Positions 7,946-15,875 of a stretch of DNA of 17,740 nucleotides are shown here, piece after piece. The position numbers were made by a program, and so were the translations under genes. The stretch lies in contig DASZYF010000047.1 of NCBI GenBank assembly GCA_035545535.1, forward strand, positions 1 to 17,740. The letters run 5' to 3'. This DNA comes from DASZYF01 sp035545535 (GTDB lineage Bacteria > Actinomycetota > Actinomycetes > Mycobacteriales > CAJCIY01). Each line of letters starts with the position of its first letter. Position 1 is the stretch's first letter. The notes below the pieces were generated by a model. The model made no database searches. It saw only the letters and a program-made list of their open reading frames with translations, and had not been told where the DNA came from.

Positions 7946-9451
7946 ATGACGCTCCGCCCCCGCCTGCTCGCCCTGCTGCCCGCGCTCGCGGCCGCGCTCG
8001 TGGCCCTGCCGACCGCCGCAGGGGCGGCGCCGGCCTCGGCGAGCGACGTCTCCTACACGCTGTCGTCCGCCGAGGTGAGCATCGGCGACCCGGTTGCGGT
8101 CACCGTGCACACCGCGCCCGGCGACCAGGTCTCGCTGAGCGACGGCGAGAGCAGTCCCCAGACGGGCACGGCGGATTCGTCGGGGACCGTCGTGCTCAGC
8201 TACGTGGCCAAGAACAACGTCAGCCTCGCGGTCTTCGACAACACGTTCGGGGCGGCCGTGCCGCCGGACCCCGCGAGCCCCGGGGTGCACAACGCGGACG
8301 GGTCCACCGCCCTCGGCGTCCATGGCCGGCCGGTGCTCGACCTGCTGAGCAGCCGCCGGCTGCCGGCGTGGCGCGCGATCGCGCTGCAGCTCGACGAGCA
8401 GGCCGGCGGTCCGTACTACGACGCCCAGCTGCTCGAGGCGAGCGTCAACGGCGGCCCGTGGTCGGTCGTCGGCAGCACCAACCAGCTGACCATCCCGCCG
8501 GAGGGCGGCACGATCCGCCAGAACACCGACACCCCGCAGCTGGTGACCGCGGTCGCCACGCGCGCGGGCATCTGGCGCTTCCGCCTCCACGACCCCGGTT
8601 CGAAGGACCTCCTCGAGACCGTCGGCCGGCCGGTCACGCTGCGCATCACCGCGCGCAAGCCCCCTGCGTGGCTCGCGGCGCTGAACACATACCGCGCGCA
8701 GGCCGGGTCGCTGCCGGTGGGTGAGGACCCGGTGCTGTCCGCCCACGACCTGGTGCACGCGAAGTGGATGGCGAAGTACCACCGCATCGAGCACGGGGAG
8801 GACGGCGCCGGCGCCACCTCGGTGGGCGACGACGCCGGCAAGCACAGCGACCTCATCCTGGGGTCGGTCCCGCTCGGAGGCCCGGCCGCGGTGCTCGAGT
8901 GGATGCGCGCGCCGTTCCACGCGCTCTGCCTGCTCAACCCGGCGTTGCAGGCCGCGGGCTTCGGGGCCTACGGCGGGGCCGAGGCGCTCGACTGCCTGTC
9001 ACGCCTCGGCGCCGTGGCCCCCGCGTCGCTGGCCGACCCCGCCGCGCAGGGGTGGCCGCGTGTGTGGCCCAACAGCGCGACCAAGCTCGCGGTGAAGCTC
9101 GACCAGTTCGCCGGCGAGATCCCCGACCCGACCGCGGGCTGCCGCGGTCTGGCGAAGACGCCGGGCCTGCCGATGCTCGTGAGCTTCGGGCCGGCGGGCG
9201 CGCCCGGCAGCGTGCCGGCTGACCTCACGCACCCCGTCGTGTCACGCACCGACAAGGGCCACCCCGTCGCCGTGTGCGTGCGCGCGCCCGTCAGCTTCGC
9301 GCCGTTCAGCGCGGCGTCGCTGTCGCTCGCCGCGATGCAGACGGTGCTGGTCATCCCGACGAAGCCGCTCAAGCGCGGCCACACCTACAAGCTCGTCGTC
9401 ACCGCCGGCACCGCGGTCGCCCAGGACCGCATCACCGTCGCCACCCGCTAA
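7946..9451 (+). CDS. Secreted CAP-domain (SCP/PR1-like) protein
   Basis: A 501-residue exported protein of the CAP superfamily. The signal peptide is MTLRPRLLALLPALAAALVA, ending near AAGAAPASA. Two beta-rich segments of no clear family occupy residues about 30-110 and 120-235. The CAP domain spans about 240-350: LAALNTYRAQAGSLPV at its start, KYHRIEHGED with the cavity histidine in its usual place, and APFHALCLLNPALQAAGFGAYGG, equivalent to the H-R-x-x-L-x-x-P-x-x-x-x-x-G-x-G motif. A C-terminal beta domain ends the protein. The role of bacterial CAP proteins is mostly unknown. Start: GAGGA twelve bases upstream supports ATG 7946; ATG 7907 would add RGRRTLM, a weak twin-arginine look-alike, and has no ribosome binding site. 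The gap to the divergent gene holds only a weak hairpin (CACGG/CCGTG, 7853-7866). Confidence 0.85.
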   Translation: MTLRPRLLALLPALAAALVALPTAAGAAPASASDVSYTLSSAEVSIGDPVAVTVHTAPGDQVSLSDGESSPQTGTADSSGTVVLSYVAKNNVSLAVFDNTFGAAVPPDPASPGVHNADGSTALGVHGRPVLDLLSSRRLPAWRAIALQLDEQAGGPYYDAQLLEASVNGGPWSVVGSTNQLTIPPEGGTIRQNTDTPQLVTAVATRAGIWRFRLHDPGSKDLLETVGRPVTLRITARKPPAWLAALNTYRAQAGSLPVGEDPVLSAHDLVHAKWMAKYHRIEHGEDGAGATSVGDDAGKHSDLILGSVPLGGPAAVLEWMRAPFHALCLLNPALQAAGFGAYGGAEALDCLSRLGAVAPASLADPAAQGWPRVWPNSATKLAVKLDQFAGEIPDPTAGCRGLAKTPGLPMLVSFGPAGAPGSVPADLTHPVVSRTDKGHPVAVCVRAPVSFAPFSAASLSLAAMQTVLVIPTKPLKRGHTYKLVVTAGTAVAQDRITVATR

Positions 9452-9462
9452 GCCCTTTTCGC

Positions 9463-9513
9463 GTGATCAGTTTCTTCGGTGTCGCCTATGGCCCGACTGA
9501 GGAAACGGATGAC
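9463..9513. terminator. Long imperfect inverted repeat between convergent genes
   Basis: The arms GTGATCAGTTTCTTCGGT and ACTGAGGAAACGGATGAC pair over about 18 positions with two mismatches and two G-T pairs; the central run GTTTCTTCGGT/ACTGAGGAAAC is unbroken. CG/CG beyond a two-base bulge can add to the stem. It fills the 64-base gap between the CAP gene and the convergent sulfatase gene, so it is a good candidate for a bidirectional terminator. Neither strand has a U-tract after the stem, which is common for actinobacterial terminators. Confidence 0.6.
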
Positions 9514-9515
9514 GG

Positions 9516-11006
9516 TCAGGCGGGTTCGAGCTCGGTCTTCTCGATCGCGCGCAGCTGCTCGAACCGCTCGCGCAGCTCCGCGCGGCGCCCGCGGTCGTGC
9601 GCGAGGTTGACCACCTCGTGCGGGTCCTCGAGGTGGTCGTACAGCTCGTGGTCGCAGTCGTCGAACCCCGCGTCCACGTCGTAGAGCTTGGGCGGCGGCA
9701 CCTCCTTGTAGTCGTCGTTGGGCATGCCACCGCCGATGCCGTAGTAGCGCGCGTACTTGTAGCGGCCGTCGAACATGCCGCGGATCGCGTAGCGCGTGCC
9801 CTGCACGAGCTTGGTGTGCGCGGAGTCCATCGCGAACAGCACATGGTCGCGCACCGCGGCGCCCGGGTCGCTCAGCACCGGTGAGAGGTCGACGCCCTGC
9901 AGCGACGGGATCGTCGACGGGTCGACGCCGGCGAGCGAGCAGATCGTCGGCGCGAGGTCGACGTGGCTCGCGAGCGCTGTGCTCGTCGAGCCCGGGTGCG
10001 TGATGCCGGGCGCCTTCACATAGAACGGGATGTTCATGATCTCGTCGTAGACGAACGGGCCCTTGCTGCGCAGCCCGTGGCTGCCGCACATGTCGCCGTG
10101 GTCGCTCGTGAAGATGACGATGGTGTCGTCCCAGCGGCCGCTCGCCTCGAGCGCGCCGAGCACGGTTCCGAGCGACTCGTCGGCGAGTCGGTGCAGCTCG
10201 ACGTAGTAGTCGAGGTGCCGCAGCCACGCCTTGGTGTCCGACGGGTCGATGTAGCCCCACAGCCCGTGCTGCTGCGCGTGCCGCCACGCGCGGTGCGCCT
10301 CGGGCTTGCTGTGCAGGTCGTCGTCGAAGCTGGCGGGCAGCGTGTCGAAGATCTCCGGGTAGTCGCGGTCGTACGTCGGCAGCGACTCGTCGTCCTTCCA
10401 CTTCGACAGCTCGAGGATGCCCTTCACGTTGCGCGTCATCTCTTCGTGCTCGCGCTGCCAGTCGGGCTGGTCGATCGGGAACCACATCACGTCGTGCGGG
10501 TTCACCAGCGCGACGGTGAGGAACCACGGCTCGGTCGCGTTCGCGTTGTCCCGGATCCACGCGGCGGCGTTGTCGGCGATGACCGGGTCGAAGTGCACGC
10601 CGGTGCCGGCCCAGCCCATGAAGTGCTGGTCGTTGCCCTCCCAGTCGCTGTACCCGTACGCCGCCATGTCGGGGCTCGGCCCGTACGACAGGTGCCACTT
10701 GCCGATGTAGGAGCTGCGGTAGCCCGCGTGGTCGGTGAGCAGCTTGCCGACCGTCGGGATGCCGAAGTCGAGCTCCTTGTGCCACGGGAAGATCACGTTG
10801 TCGACCACGCCGTGCCCGGGGAGGTACCGGCCGGTCATCAGCGTCGCGCGGGACGGCGAGCACGGCGCGGAGTGCGTCCAGTAGCTGGTGAGCTCGAGGC
10901 CCTCGTCGATGAGGCGCTGCCGCCAGGGGAGCGACACGTCCTGGGGAAGCCAGCCGCGCTGGCGCTCCTGGTCGCTGACGATCAGCAGGATGTTCGGCTT
11001 GCTCAC
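9516..11006 (-). CDS. Type I sulfatase (formylglycine-dependent hydrolase)
   Basis: A 496-residue member of the alkaline phosphatase-superfamily sulfatases, which hydrolyse sulfate esters (or phosphonate monoesters) with a formylglycine and a divalent metal. The N-terminal metal strand is NILLIVSDQE, with D12 and Q13. The signature SAPCSPSRATLMTGR places the cysteine to be oxidised to formylglycine at C49. TSDHGDMCGSHG supplies further metal ligands, and KGPFVYDEIMNIPFYVKAPG is typical of the family. The D-Q pair in place of D-D is reminiscent of the choline sulfatase/phosphonate monoester hydrolase branch, so the substrate is open. No signal peptide is seen, so it is probably cytoplasmic. 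No sulfatase-maturating enzyme lies in this window. GTG 11006 is chosen because SKPNILLIVSDQ is the usual N-terminus and a -10-like hexamer sits seven bases upstream; a longer frame would cross the divergent gene. Confidence 0.93.
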   Translation of the reverse strand: MSKPNILLIVSDQERQRGWLPQDVSLPWRQRLIDEGLELTSYWTHSAPCSPSRATLMTGRYLPGHGVVDNVIFPWHKELDFGIPTVGKLLTDHAGYRSSYIGKWHLSYGPSPDMAAYGYSDWEGNDQHFMGWAGTGVHFDPVIADNAAAWIRDNANATEPWFLTVALVNPHDVMWFPIDQPDWQREHEEMTRNVKGILELSKWKDDESLPTYDRDYPEIFDTLPASFDDDLHSKPEAHRAWRHAQQHGLWGYIDPSDTKAWLRHLDYYVELHRLADESLGTVLGALEASGRWDDTIVIFTSDHGDMCGSHGLRSKGPFVYDEIMNIPFYVKAPGITHPGSTSTALASHVDLAPTICSLAGVDPSTIPSLQGVDLSPVLSDPGAAVRDHVLFAMDSAHTKLVQGTRYAIRGMFDGRYKYARYYGIGGGMPNDDYKEVPPPKLYDVDAGFDDCDHELYDHLEDPHEVVNLAHDRGRRAELRERFEQLRAIEKTELEPA

Positions 11007-11013
11007 TTCTCGG

Positions 11014-11019
11014 ACGTTA
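11014..11019 (-). promoter_or_regulatory. -10-like hexamer of the sulfatase gene (leaderless start)
   Basis: On the minus strand TAACGT is followed by seven bases (CCGAGAA) and then the GTG start at 11006. The spacing is the same as for the PEP mutase-family gene. There is no usable Shine-Dalgarno sequence, so a leaderless message is likely. No -35 consensus is apparent. Confidence 0.5.
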
Positions 11020-11051
11020 GCGATTCGGCCCTGGAGGACGGGGCGAGCGCC

Positions 11052-11057
11052 TACGCT
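11052..11057 (+). promoter_or_regulatory. -10-like hexamer of the beta-propeller protein gene
   Basis: TACGCT lies 22 bases before the ATG at 11080. Transcription would begin near 11064, leaving a short leader that contains the purine-rich ribosome binding site GGGAGAGAG directly before the ATG. In contrast to its divergent neighbour, this gene looks led rather than leaderless. No -35 consensus is evident. Confidence 0.4.
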
Positions 11058-11079
11058 CGGCGCGTCCGATGGGAGAGAG

Positions 11080-14000
11080 ATGCGCAGGCTGGCTGGACTT
11101 CTGACCCTTGTCCTCGTGTTCGCGGGGATCAGCCTCGCGGGGCCGGTTGCAGCGGCGGACCCGCCGGTCACAGCGGTGCCGACCGGCGTGCAGGCGTACG
11201 GGTCCTGGGACGGCATCTCCATCTTCTGGACCGGCTACTCGGACACGAGCGCCGGCCAACAGCCGTCCGTGATCGACGTCTACCGGACCACCGGCGGGTC
11301 GATGACGTACGTCGGGAACGGCCAGATCGGTGCTGATCACGTCAAGGACTCGTATGCGCCGGTGGGTGTGGAGCAGACGTACGTCGCCGTGGCGCAGTAC
11401 GGCTCCTCCTACGGCCCGAACAGCAGCACGACCACAGCGACCCGGACAGCGGGAGGCGCGCCTGACCTGGGAACCATCAACGCGCTCTCGGTCGACTCCG
11501 ACGAACAGCAGCCCTACGGCTCGAGCGCAGCAGGCACGCTGTCGGTGTCCGCGAGCAGCCCGACCGCCCTGGAGCTGCAGTCGACCGATCCGGGCATCTA
11601 CCTGAGCTTCGTCGGCGATGCCGGCGAGCTCATCTCGCCCGGGACGTACGTCTTGGGCGCTCCCGGGAGCGGGCCGTACGCCACCCTTACCGCGAGCAAC
11701 GTGCAGGGATGTCCGTTGGCGTCGGGCAGCGTGACGTTCGACGAGGCGATGGTGGAGTCGGACGGGACGCCCGACGTCCTCACCGGGTCGTTCCACTTCA
11801 CGGAGTGCAACGGCGTCTTGCCGGTCGCGCTGCGAGGTGTGATCAGGTACCACAGCAAGCAGGACTGGTCGCAGGGCGCGGCCGCAACGTGGACGTCGAC
11901 CACGGCACCGACGAAGGTCGGTCACACCGCCTCGTCGTCAGCGACCATCAGCAACCTCGGCACGGGAACGCTGACGATGGGCTCGAGCACATCGATCACC
12001 GGAGACGGCGCCGCTGACTGGTCGGTCACCGATGACGGCTGCGCGAACGTCGCGTTGGCCGGATCCACGACGTGCACCGTGGGGGTGAGCTTCCACCCGA
12101 GCACGTCGGGCGATCGGCTCGCTCTGCTGCACGTTCCCGACGACAGTGCACAGGGGGAGACGCTCGTCCGCCTCGACGCCAGCGGCCTCGACAAGCCCGG
12201 GCCGCCGCAGAACCTCGACGGCTCGCCCACGCAGCGCAACGTCGTGCTCGAGTGGGGCGATCCGGACTCGGACGGGAACAGCCCGTTGACGGGGTTCAAG
12301 GTCTACGGAGTAGACGGGGGCGGCGCGACGACGCTGCTCGGCACGACGGGGGTCGGCGAAGCCTTCGCTGAATCCGCTCCGCCGCCGGGCACGGTCGTGC
12401 GCCTCCGCGTGTCGGCGGTCAACGATGTGGGCGAGGGCCCGATGAGCCCGGTGTACACGATGACCGTGCCGCACCGTGAGCTCGTCTACGCGGCGGACTC
12501 GGGCTACTACGTCGATGAGATCGACCGTCAGTCTTCCGTCGATCCCAAACCACAGCTCGCCGTCGACGACGATGCCGACGCCGATGATGAAGAGCCATCC
12601 GTCTCGCCGGACGGCACCCGCGTTGCGTTCGCGAGCACCGAGCTCGCCGCCCCCGGCACCGTGCACATCTGGTCCACGCGGCTCGACGGGACGAGCGGAG
12701 GGGCGCTCACCAGCGGGTCCTTCGTTGATGGCGACCCCGCCTGGTCGCCCGACGGGACGATGATCGCCTTCGATCGGACCTCGTCAGGATCAGGAACGGC
12801 CTTGCCCTCGATCTACGTCGTGTCCGCGATGGGCGGCACGCCGCGAGCCGTCGTCGGAGGACAGCTCGCGTTCCACCCGAGCTGGACCCAGGACGGCGGG
12901 CACCTGATCGTCACGACGGTCGCACTCGGCGGCGGCACGGCACACACCGTTGAGCTGTCGACGAGCCCCACGGCCGCCCTGAGCTCGGCGAAGACCATCC
13001 CCGGCGGCGACGGCCTTCAGGACGTCGCCGTCAGCCCTGATGGCACCACGCTCGCGGCGAGCACGGGGTATGCGATCGTGACCTTGCCCGTGGGCGGCGG
13101 TCCGGTGACCACGCAGGCCGCGTTGGGCGGAACGAGCGACGACCCGGCCTGGACACCGGACGGGTCGACGATCTACTTCGATCACGATCCCGAGGGCCCG
13201 AACCAGGGCTACTCACGGCTGTGGTCCGTGCCCGCGCAAGGCGGAGTCCCCGAGCTCGAGAGCGATCACAACCGCGACGAGGTCGAGCCGACCATCTTGC
13301 AAGACGACCTCGACGCACCCGTGGTCCACATGGCAGGTCCGGCCTCGCCCTCGCCAAGCCGCAACGCCAGAATCGCGTTCACCTACAGCGACGCTGACAC
13401 TCCCATCGGCTCGGTGAGCACCCGGTGCGCGTTCGACGGTGGCGCACAGATCCCGTGCAGCTCGCCCTTCGTTGCAGGAGGGCTGAGCGACGGTGCCCAC
13501 TCGCTCGTCGTCACCGCGACGGACGTCCATGGCTTGCAAGGCAGCGCCACTGCCTCGTGGACCGTCCACGCGACGGGCCCGTCGGTGCGGCTCACGTCGC
13601 CGACCGCGAAGGTGCTCACGACGAGGCAGGCCCACATCGCGTGGTCGGGCACCGGAGCCGACGGCCCCTTGCGCTACGACCTGCAGGTCCAGTCGCTGCG
13701 CGGCAAGGTCTACAGCAAGCCGCTGCTGCTCCTCTCGGGTTCGCTGACCACGTCGCTGGATCGCGTGTTCCTCGCCGGCGAGCAGTGCTTCTCCGTGCGC
13801 GTGATCGATGCGAACGGCGCCACGAGCGAGTGGTCAGCCAAGCGATGCATCGCGGTGCCCACCGCGGGCCGTCGTCTGCTGCCGTCCGCAGGCGGATGGA
13901 CCTTCCAGCGGGCGACGAAGACGTCCAACGGGCTCGTCGTCGCCCGATCGGTGGGCGCGCGCGTCACGCCCGGTCAGTCCGTCAAGGGGTACACGGCGGT

Positions 14001-14208
14001 CGCTGTGGTCGCGCGCACGTGCCCGGGGTGCGGACGGGTCTCCATCGTCGTCGGCGGTGTGAGAGTCGGATCGGTGTCGCTCGCGGGACCGACGCGCGTC
14101 GCGGTCCTCACGGTGCGCATCCCGCGCGGCCGACAAGGCGCCCCCGTCCTGCAGGTCGCGTCGCTCGGCCGTGGTGTGCGGCTGCTCGGAGTGGCGTTGC
14201 TCGTCTGA
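11080..14208 (+). CDS. Large secreted modular protein with FnIII/ASH-like modules and TolB-type beta-propeller
   Basis: A 1042-residue exported protein of unknown function. The signal peptide is residues 1-26 (LLTLVLVFAGISLAGPVAAA). Modules in order: fibronectin III-like about 30-128; an unassigned beta domain about 130-275; an ASH/HYDIN-like immunoglobulin fold about 280-366 (ATISNLGTGTLTMGSS, CTVGVSFHPSTSGD); a clear fibronectin III domain about 373-465 (PGPPQNLDGSPTQRNVVLEW); and a TolB/PD40 beta-propeller about 466-742. The propeller repeats are EPSVSPDGTRVAFAS, DPAWSPDGTMIAFDR, HPSWTQDGGHLIVTT, DVAVSPDGTTLAAS and DPAWTPDGSTIYFDH at residues about 504, 553, 600, 648 and 688. Then come an Ig-like module (747-830), another FnIII-like module (about 835-925) and a C-terminal beta domain. 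There is no LPXTG anchor, catalytic motif or C-terminal membrane helix, so a binding or scaffold role outside the cell is inferred. The start is supported by GGGAGAGAG. Third codon positions look somewhat less GC-rich than in the neighbours. Confidence 0.88.
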   Translation: MRRLAGLLTLVLVFAGISLAGPVAAADPPVTAVPTGVQAYGSWDGISIFWTGYSDTSAGQQPSVIDVYRTTGGSMTYVGNGQIGADHVKDSYAPVGVEQTYVAVAQYGSSYGPNSSTTTATRTAGGAPDLGTINALSVDSDEQQPYGSSAAGTLSVSASSPTALELQSTDPGIYLSFVGDAGELISPGTYVLGAPGSGPYATLTASNVQGCPLASGSVTFDEAMVESDGTPDVLTGSFHFTECNGVLPVALRGVIRYHSKQDWSQGAAATWTSTTAPTKVGHTASSSATISNLGTGTLTMGSSTSITGDGAADWSVTDDGCANVALAGSTTCTVGVSFHPSTSGDRLALLHVPDDSAQGETLVRLDASGLDKPGPPQNLDGSPTQRNVVLEWGDPDSDGNSPLTGFKVYGVDGGGATTLLGTTGVGEAFAESAPPPGTVVRLRVSAVNDVGEGPMSPVYTMTVPHRELVYAADSGYYVDEIDRQSSVDPKPQLAVDDDADADDEEPSVSPDGTRVAFASTELAAPGTVHIWSTRLDGTSGGALTSGSFVDGDPAWSPDGTMIAFDRTSSGSGTALPSIYVVSAMGGTPRAVVGGQLAFHPSWTQDGGHLIVTTVALGGGTAHTVELSTSPTAALSSAKTIPGGDGLQDVAVSPDGTTLAASTGYAIVTLPVGGGPVTTQAALGGTSDDPAWTPDGSTIYFDHDPEGPNQGYSRLWSVPAQGGVPELESDHNRDEVEPTILQDDLDAPVVHMAGPASPSPSRNARIAFTYSDADTPIGSVSTRCAFDGGAQIPCSSPFVAGGLSDGAHSLVVTATDVHGLQGSATASWTVHATGPSVRLTSPTAKVLTTRQAHIAWSGTGADGPLRYDLQVQSLRGKVYSKPLLLLSGSLTTSLDRVFLAGEQCFSVRVIDANGATSEWSAKRCIAVPTAGRRLLPSAGGWTFQRATKTSNGLVVARSVGARVTPGQSVKGYTAVAVVARTCPGCGRVSIVVGGVRVGSVSLAGPTRVAVLTVRIPRGRQGAPVLQVASLGRGVRLLGVALLV

Positions 14209-14251
14209 CCAGCGCTCGACATGATGGCGGCGATCGACTACGAAAAGCGCC

Positions 14252-14722
14252 GTGGTGGCGATCCCGGTCGTGGGCGGCCTGGTCGAGTCGGCGACGGAGC
14301 AGGCGCGGCTCATCGCCAACCTGCCCAACGTCTTGAAGCAGGCGACGGACGCGATCACCGCGTTCGCGCAGACGGTCGCCGGCCTGGACAAGCTGGTGAA
14401 GCGGCTCGATCGCCTCACCGAGCCGCTCATGGAGCCGCTGGAGCAGCTCGCGCCCCGGCTCGAGCGCCTGGTGCCGCTGATCGTGCCGATCCTCGACGAG
14501 ATCGACGCCGAGTTCTTCGAGGCGACGCCCGAGATGCTCGACGTGCTGCGCACCAAGGCGATCCCGGCGCTCGTGAACATCGCGGCCACCCAGGAGCAGG
14601 TCGCGCTCATCTCCGACGCGGTCGAGCGCATCATGACCGGCCTCGACGACGTGATGCACCGCCTCACCGCGCTGCCCGGCGCCGGCCTGATCCAGAAGCG
14701 GCTGAAGGCCGACAAGCACTGA
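14252..14722 (+). CDS. Hypothetical amphipathic helical protein
   Basis: A 156-residue protein I do not recognise. It is almost wholly helical by appearance, with leucines and charged residues alternating in segments broken by prolines: LDKLVKRLDRLTEPLMEPLE, then QLAPRLERLVPLIVPILDEI, then TPEMLDVLRTKAIPALVNIA. This pattern suits a surface-binding amphipathic helix or a coiled-coil/bundle protein. The N-terminus (VAIPVVGGLVES) is mildly hydrophobic, but I see no clear signal peptide. Similar Leu/Pro/Glu-rich small proteins are common as hypothetical proteins in actinobacteria. It begins 43 bases after the propeller gene. The start is uncertain: GTG 14252 and GTG 14255 are adjacent, with no ribosome binding site; TACGAA seven bases before 14252 is a poor -10 match. 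Codon use and length support a real gene. Confidence 0.65.
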   Translation: MVAIPVVGGLVESATEQARLIANLPNVLKQATDAITAFAQTVAGLDKLVKRLDRLTEPLMEPLEQLAPRLERLVPLIVPILDEIDAEFFEATPEMLDVLRTKAIPALVNIAATQEQVALISDAVERIMTGLDDVMHRLTALPGAGLIQKRLKADKH

Positions 14723-14729
14723 GCCGCTG

Positions 14730-14796
14730 CCGGTCGACGGCGGGTTTGTGGTAGCCGGCGCGACGATCGGACGGCCACAACCCCGATCTCGACCGG
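14730..14796. terminator. 22-base-arm inverted repeat between the hypothetical gene and tRNA-Pro
   Basis: Arms at 14730-14751 and 14775-14796 are complementary at 18 of 22 positions. The outer eight pairs (CCGGTCGA/TCGACCGG) and the inner GTTTGTGG/CCACAACC region are the strongest, and the loop is 23 bases. It lies 8 bases after the hypothetical gene's stop and about 55 bases past the 3' end of the minus-strand tRNA. It could therefore end both transcripts. There is no T-tract. A protein-binding operator or small structured RNA cannot be excluded. Confidence 0.5.
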
Positions 14797-14851
14797 TAGG
14801 GCGTGACGCGCAGGGACGGGCCGACGGCGAGGTGGCCTCGACAAAGGCAAT

Positions 14852-14928
<77 letters not shown>

Positions 14929-14941
14929 TCGACCGTCGACC

Positions 14942-14947
14942 AGACTA
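14942..14947 (-). promoter_or_regulatory. Possible -10 element of tRNA-Pro
   Basis: On the minus strand TAGTCT lies 13 bases before the mature 5' end of the tRNA. It fits TANNNT and the short leader usual for tRNA genes. It lies in the 24-base gap after the metallophosphoesterase stop. No -35 is clear, so the assignment is weak. Confidence 0.35.
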
Positions 14948-14952
14948 CCGGG

Positions 14953-15864
14953 TCACTGAGGGCGGCCCACCAGGGAGAGCAGGGTCGCCTCGGGGGGGCA
15001 GGCGAACCGGATCGGGGCGTACGGCGAGGTGCCCAGCCCGGCCGACACGTGCAGGTGCGCCAGCCGCCCGCCGGCCCCGTAGGAGGAGAGGCCGCGGGCC
15101 CGCTTCCGGTCGAGCTTGCAGTTGGTGACCAGCGCGCCGTAGCCGGGCACGCGCAGCTGGCCGCCGTGCGTGTGGCCGCAGACCAGCAGGTCGCAGCCGT
15201 CGGCGACGAACAGGTCGAGCACGCGTGGCTCGGGGGCGTGCACCATGCCGACGCGCACGTCGGCGTCCGGGTCGGCGGGGCCGTCGATCGCCGCGTGCCG
15301 GTCGAGCTTCAGGTGCGGGTCGTCGACCCCGCGCAGGTCCACGCGGCGGCCGTCCGGGAGCGTGATCGCCTCACGGGTGTTCGTCAGGTCGAGCCAGCCG
15401 GCGTCGGTGAAGCCCTTCACGAGCTCGCCCCACGGCAGCTCCGGTCCGATCGTCCGCCGGTGCTTGGGGTTGAAGTACTTGAACGGGTTCTTGAAGACCG
15501 GCTCGTAGTAGTCGTTGCTGCCGAGCACGAACGCTCCGGGCCGCTCGAGCAGCGGAGCGAACGCGTCCAGCACGGCGGGCACGCCGTCGGGGGCCGAGAG
15601 GGTGTCGCCGGTGTGCAGGACCAGGTCGGGCTCGAGCCGGCCGAGGTCGCGGATCCAGGCCTGCTTGTCGCGCTGCCGGCCGATCATGTGGACGTCGGAG
15701 ATGTGCAGCACGCGGAGCGGCGTGGAGCCCGGAGCGAGGATCGGCGCCTCGACCTCACGCAGGCGGAACGAGCGCCGCTCGATCAGCGCGGCGTAGGCGA
15801 CCGTCGCCGCGCCGACGCCGGTCAGCGCGGCTACTGCCTGTGCACCTCGCCCCACACCTGCCAT
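14953..15864 (-). CDS. Metallophosphoesterase, YaeI-like, membrane-anchored
   Basis: A 303-residue calcineurin-like phosphoesterase. Residues about 8-28 (AQAVAALTGVGAATVAYAAL) form a probable N-terminal membrane anchor or uncleaved signal. The two-metal site is visible in order: LHISDVHMIG (D-x-H), LHTGDTL (GD), LGSNDYYE (GSND in place of the GNH/D motif) and VCGHTHGGQLRVPG (GHTHGGQ). Near the C-terminus HVSAGLGTSPYAPIRFACPPE is typical of the actinobacterial group found beside penicillin-binding protein genes. Family relatives act on phosphodiesters or lipid pyrophosphates, and the substrate here is not known. The ATG at 15864 is only 11 bases from the start of the divergent YqeY gene, so each promoter must lie within or beside the other's coding sequence. 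Confidence 0.93.
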   Translation of the reverse strand: MAGVGRGAQAVAALTGVGAATVAYAALIERRSFRLREVEAPILAPGSTPLRVLHISDVHMIGRQRDKQAWIRDLGRLEPDLVLHTGDTLSAPDGVPAVLDAFAPLLERPGAFVLGSNDYYEPVFKNPFKYFNPKHRRTIGPELPWGELVKGFTDAGWLDLTNTREAITLPDGRRVDLRGVDDPHLKLDRHAAIDGPADPDADVRVGMVHAPEPRVLDLFVADGCDLLVCGHTHGGQLRVPGYGALVTNCKLDRKRARGLSSYGAGGRLAHLHVSAGLGTSPYAPIRFACPPEATLLSLVGRPQ

Positions 15865-15875
15865 TGTCGTCGTTC

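Noticed and set aside
6749..8920. 723-codon open frame on the minus strand across three genes.
   Set aside because: It is antisense to the CAP gene and out of frame with the oxidoreductase, both of which have clear family motifs. No motif is seen in its own translation.
9963..11336. 457-codon plus-strand frame opposite the sulfatase.
   Set aside because: The sulfatase has its catalytic signature and metal-binding motifs in the minus frame. The plus frame is a low-complexity Arg/Val/Asp-rich shadow.
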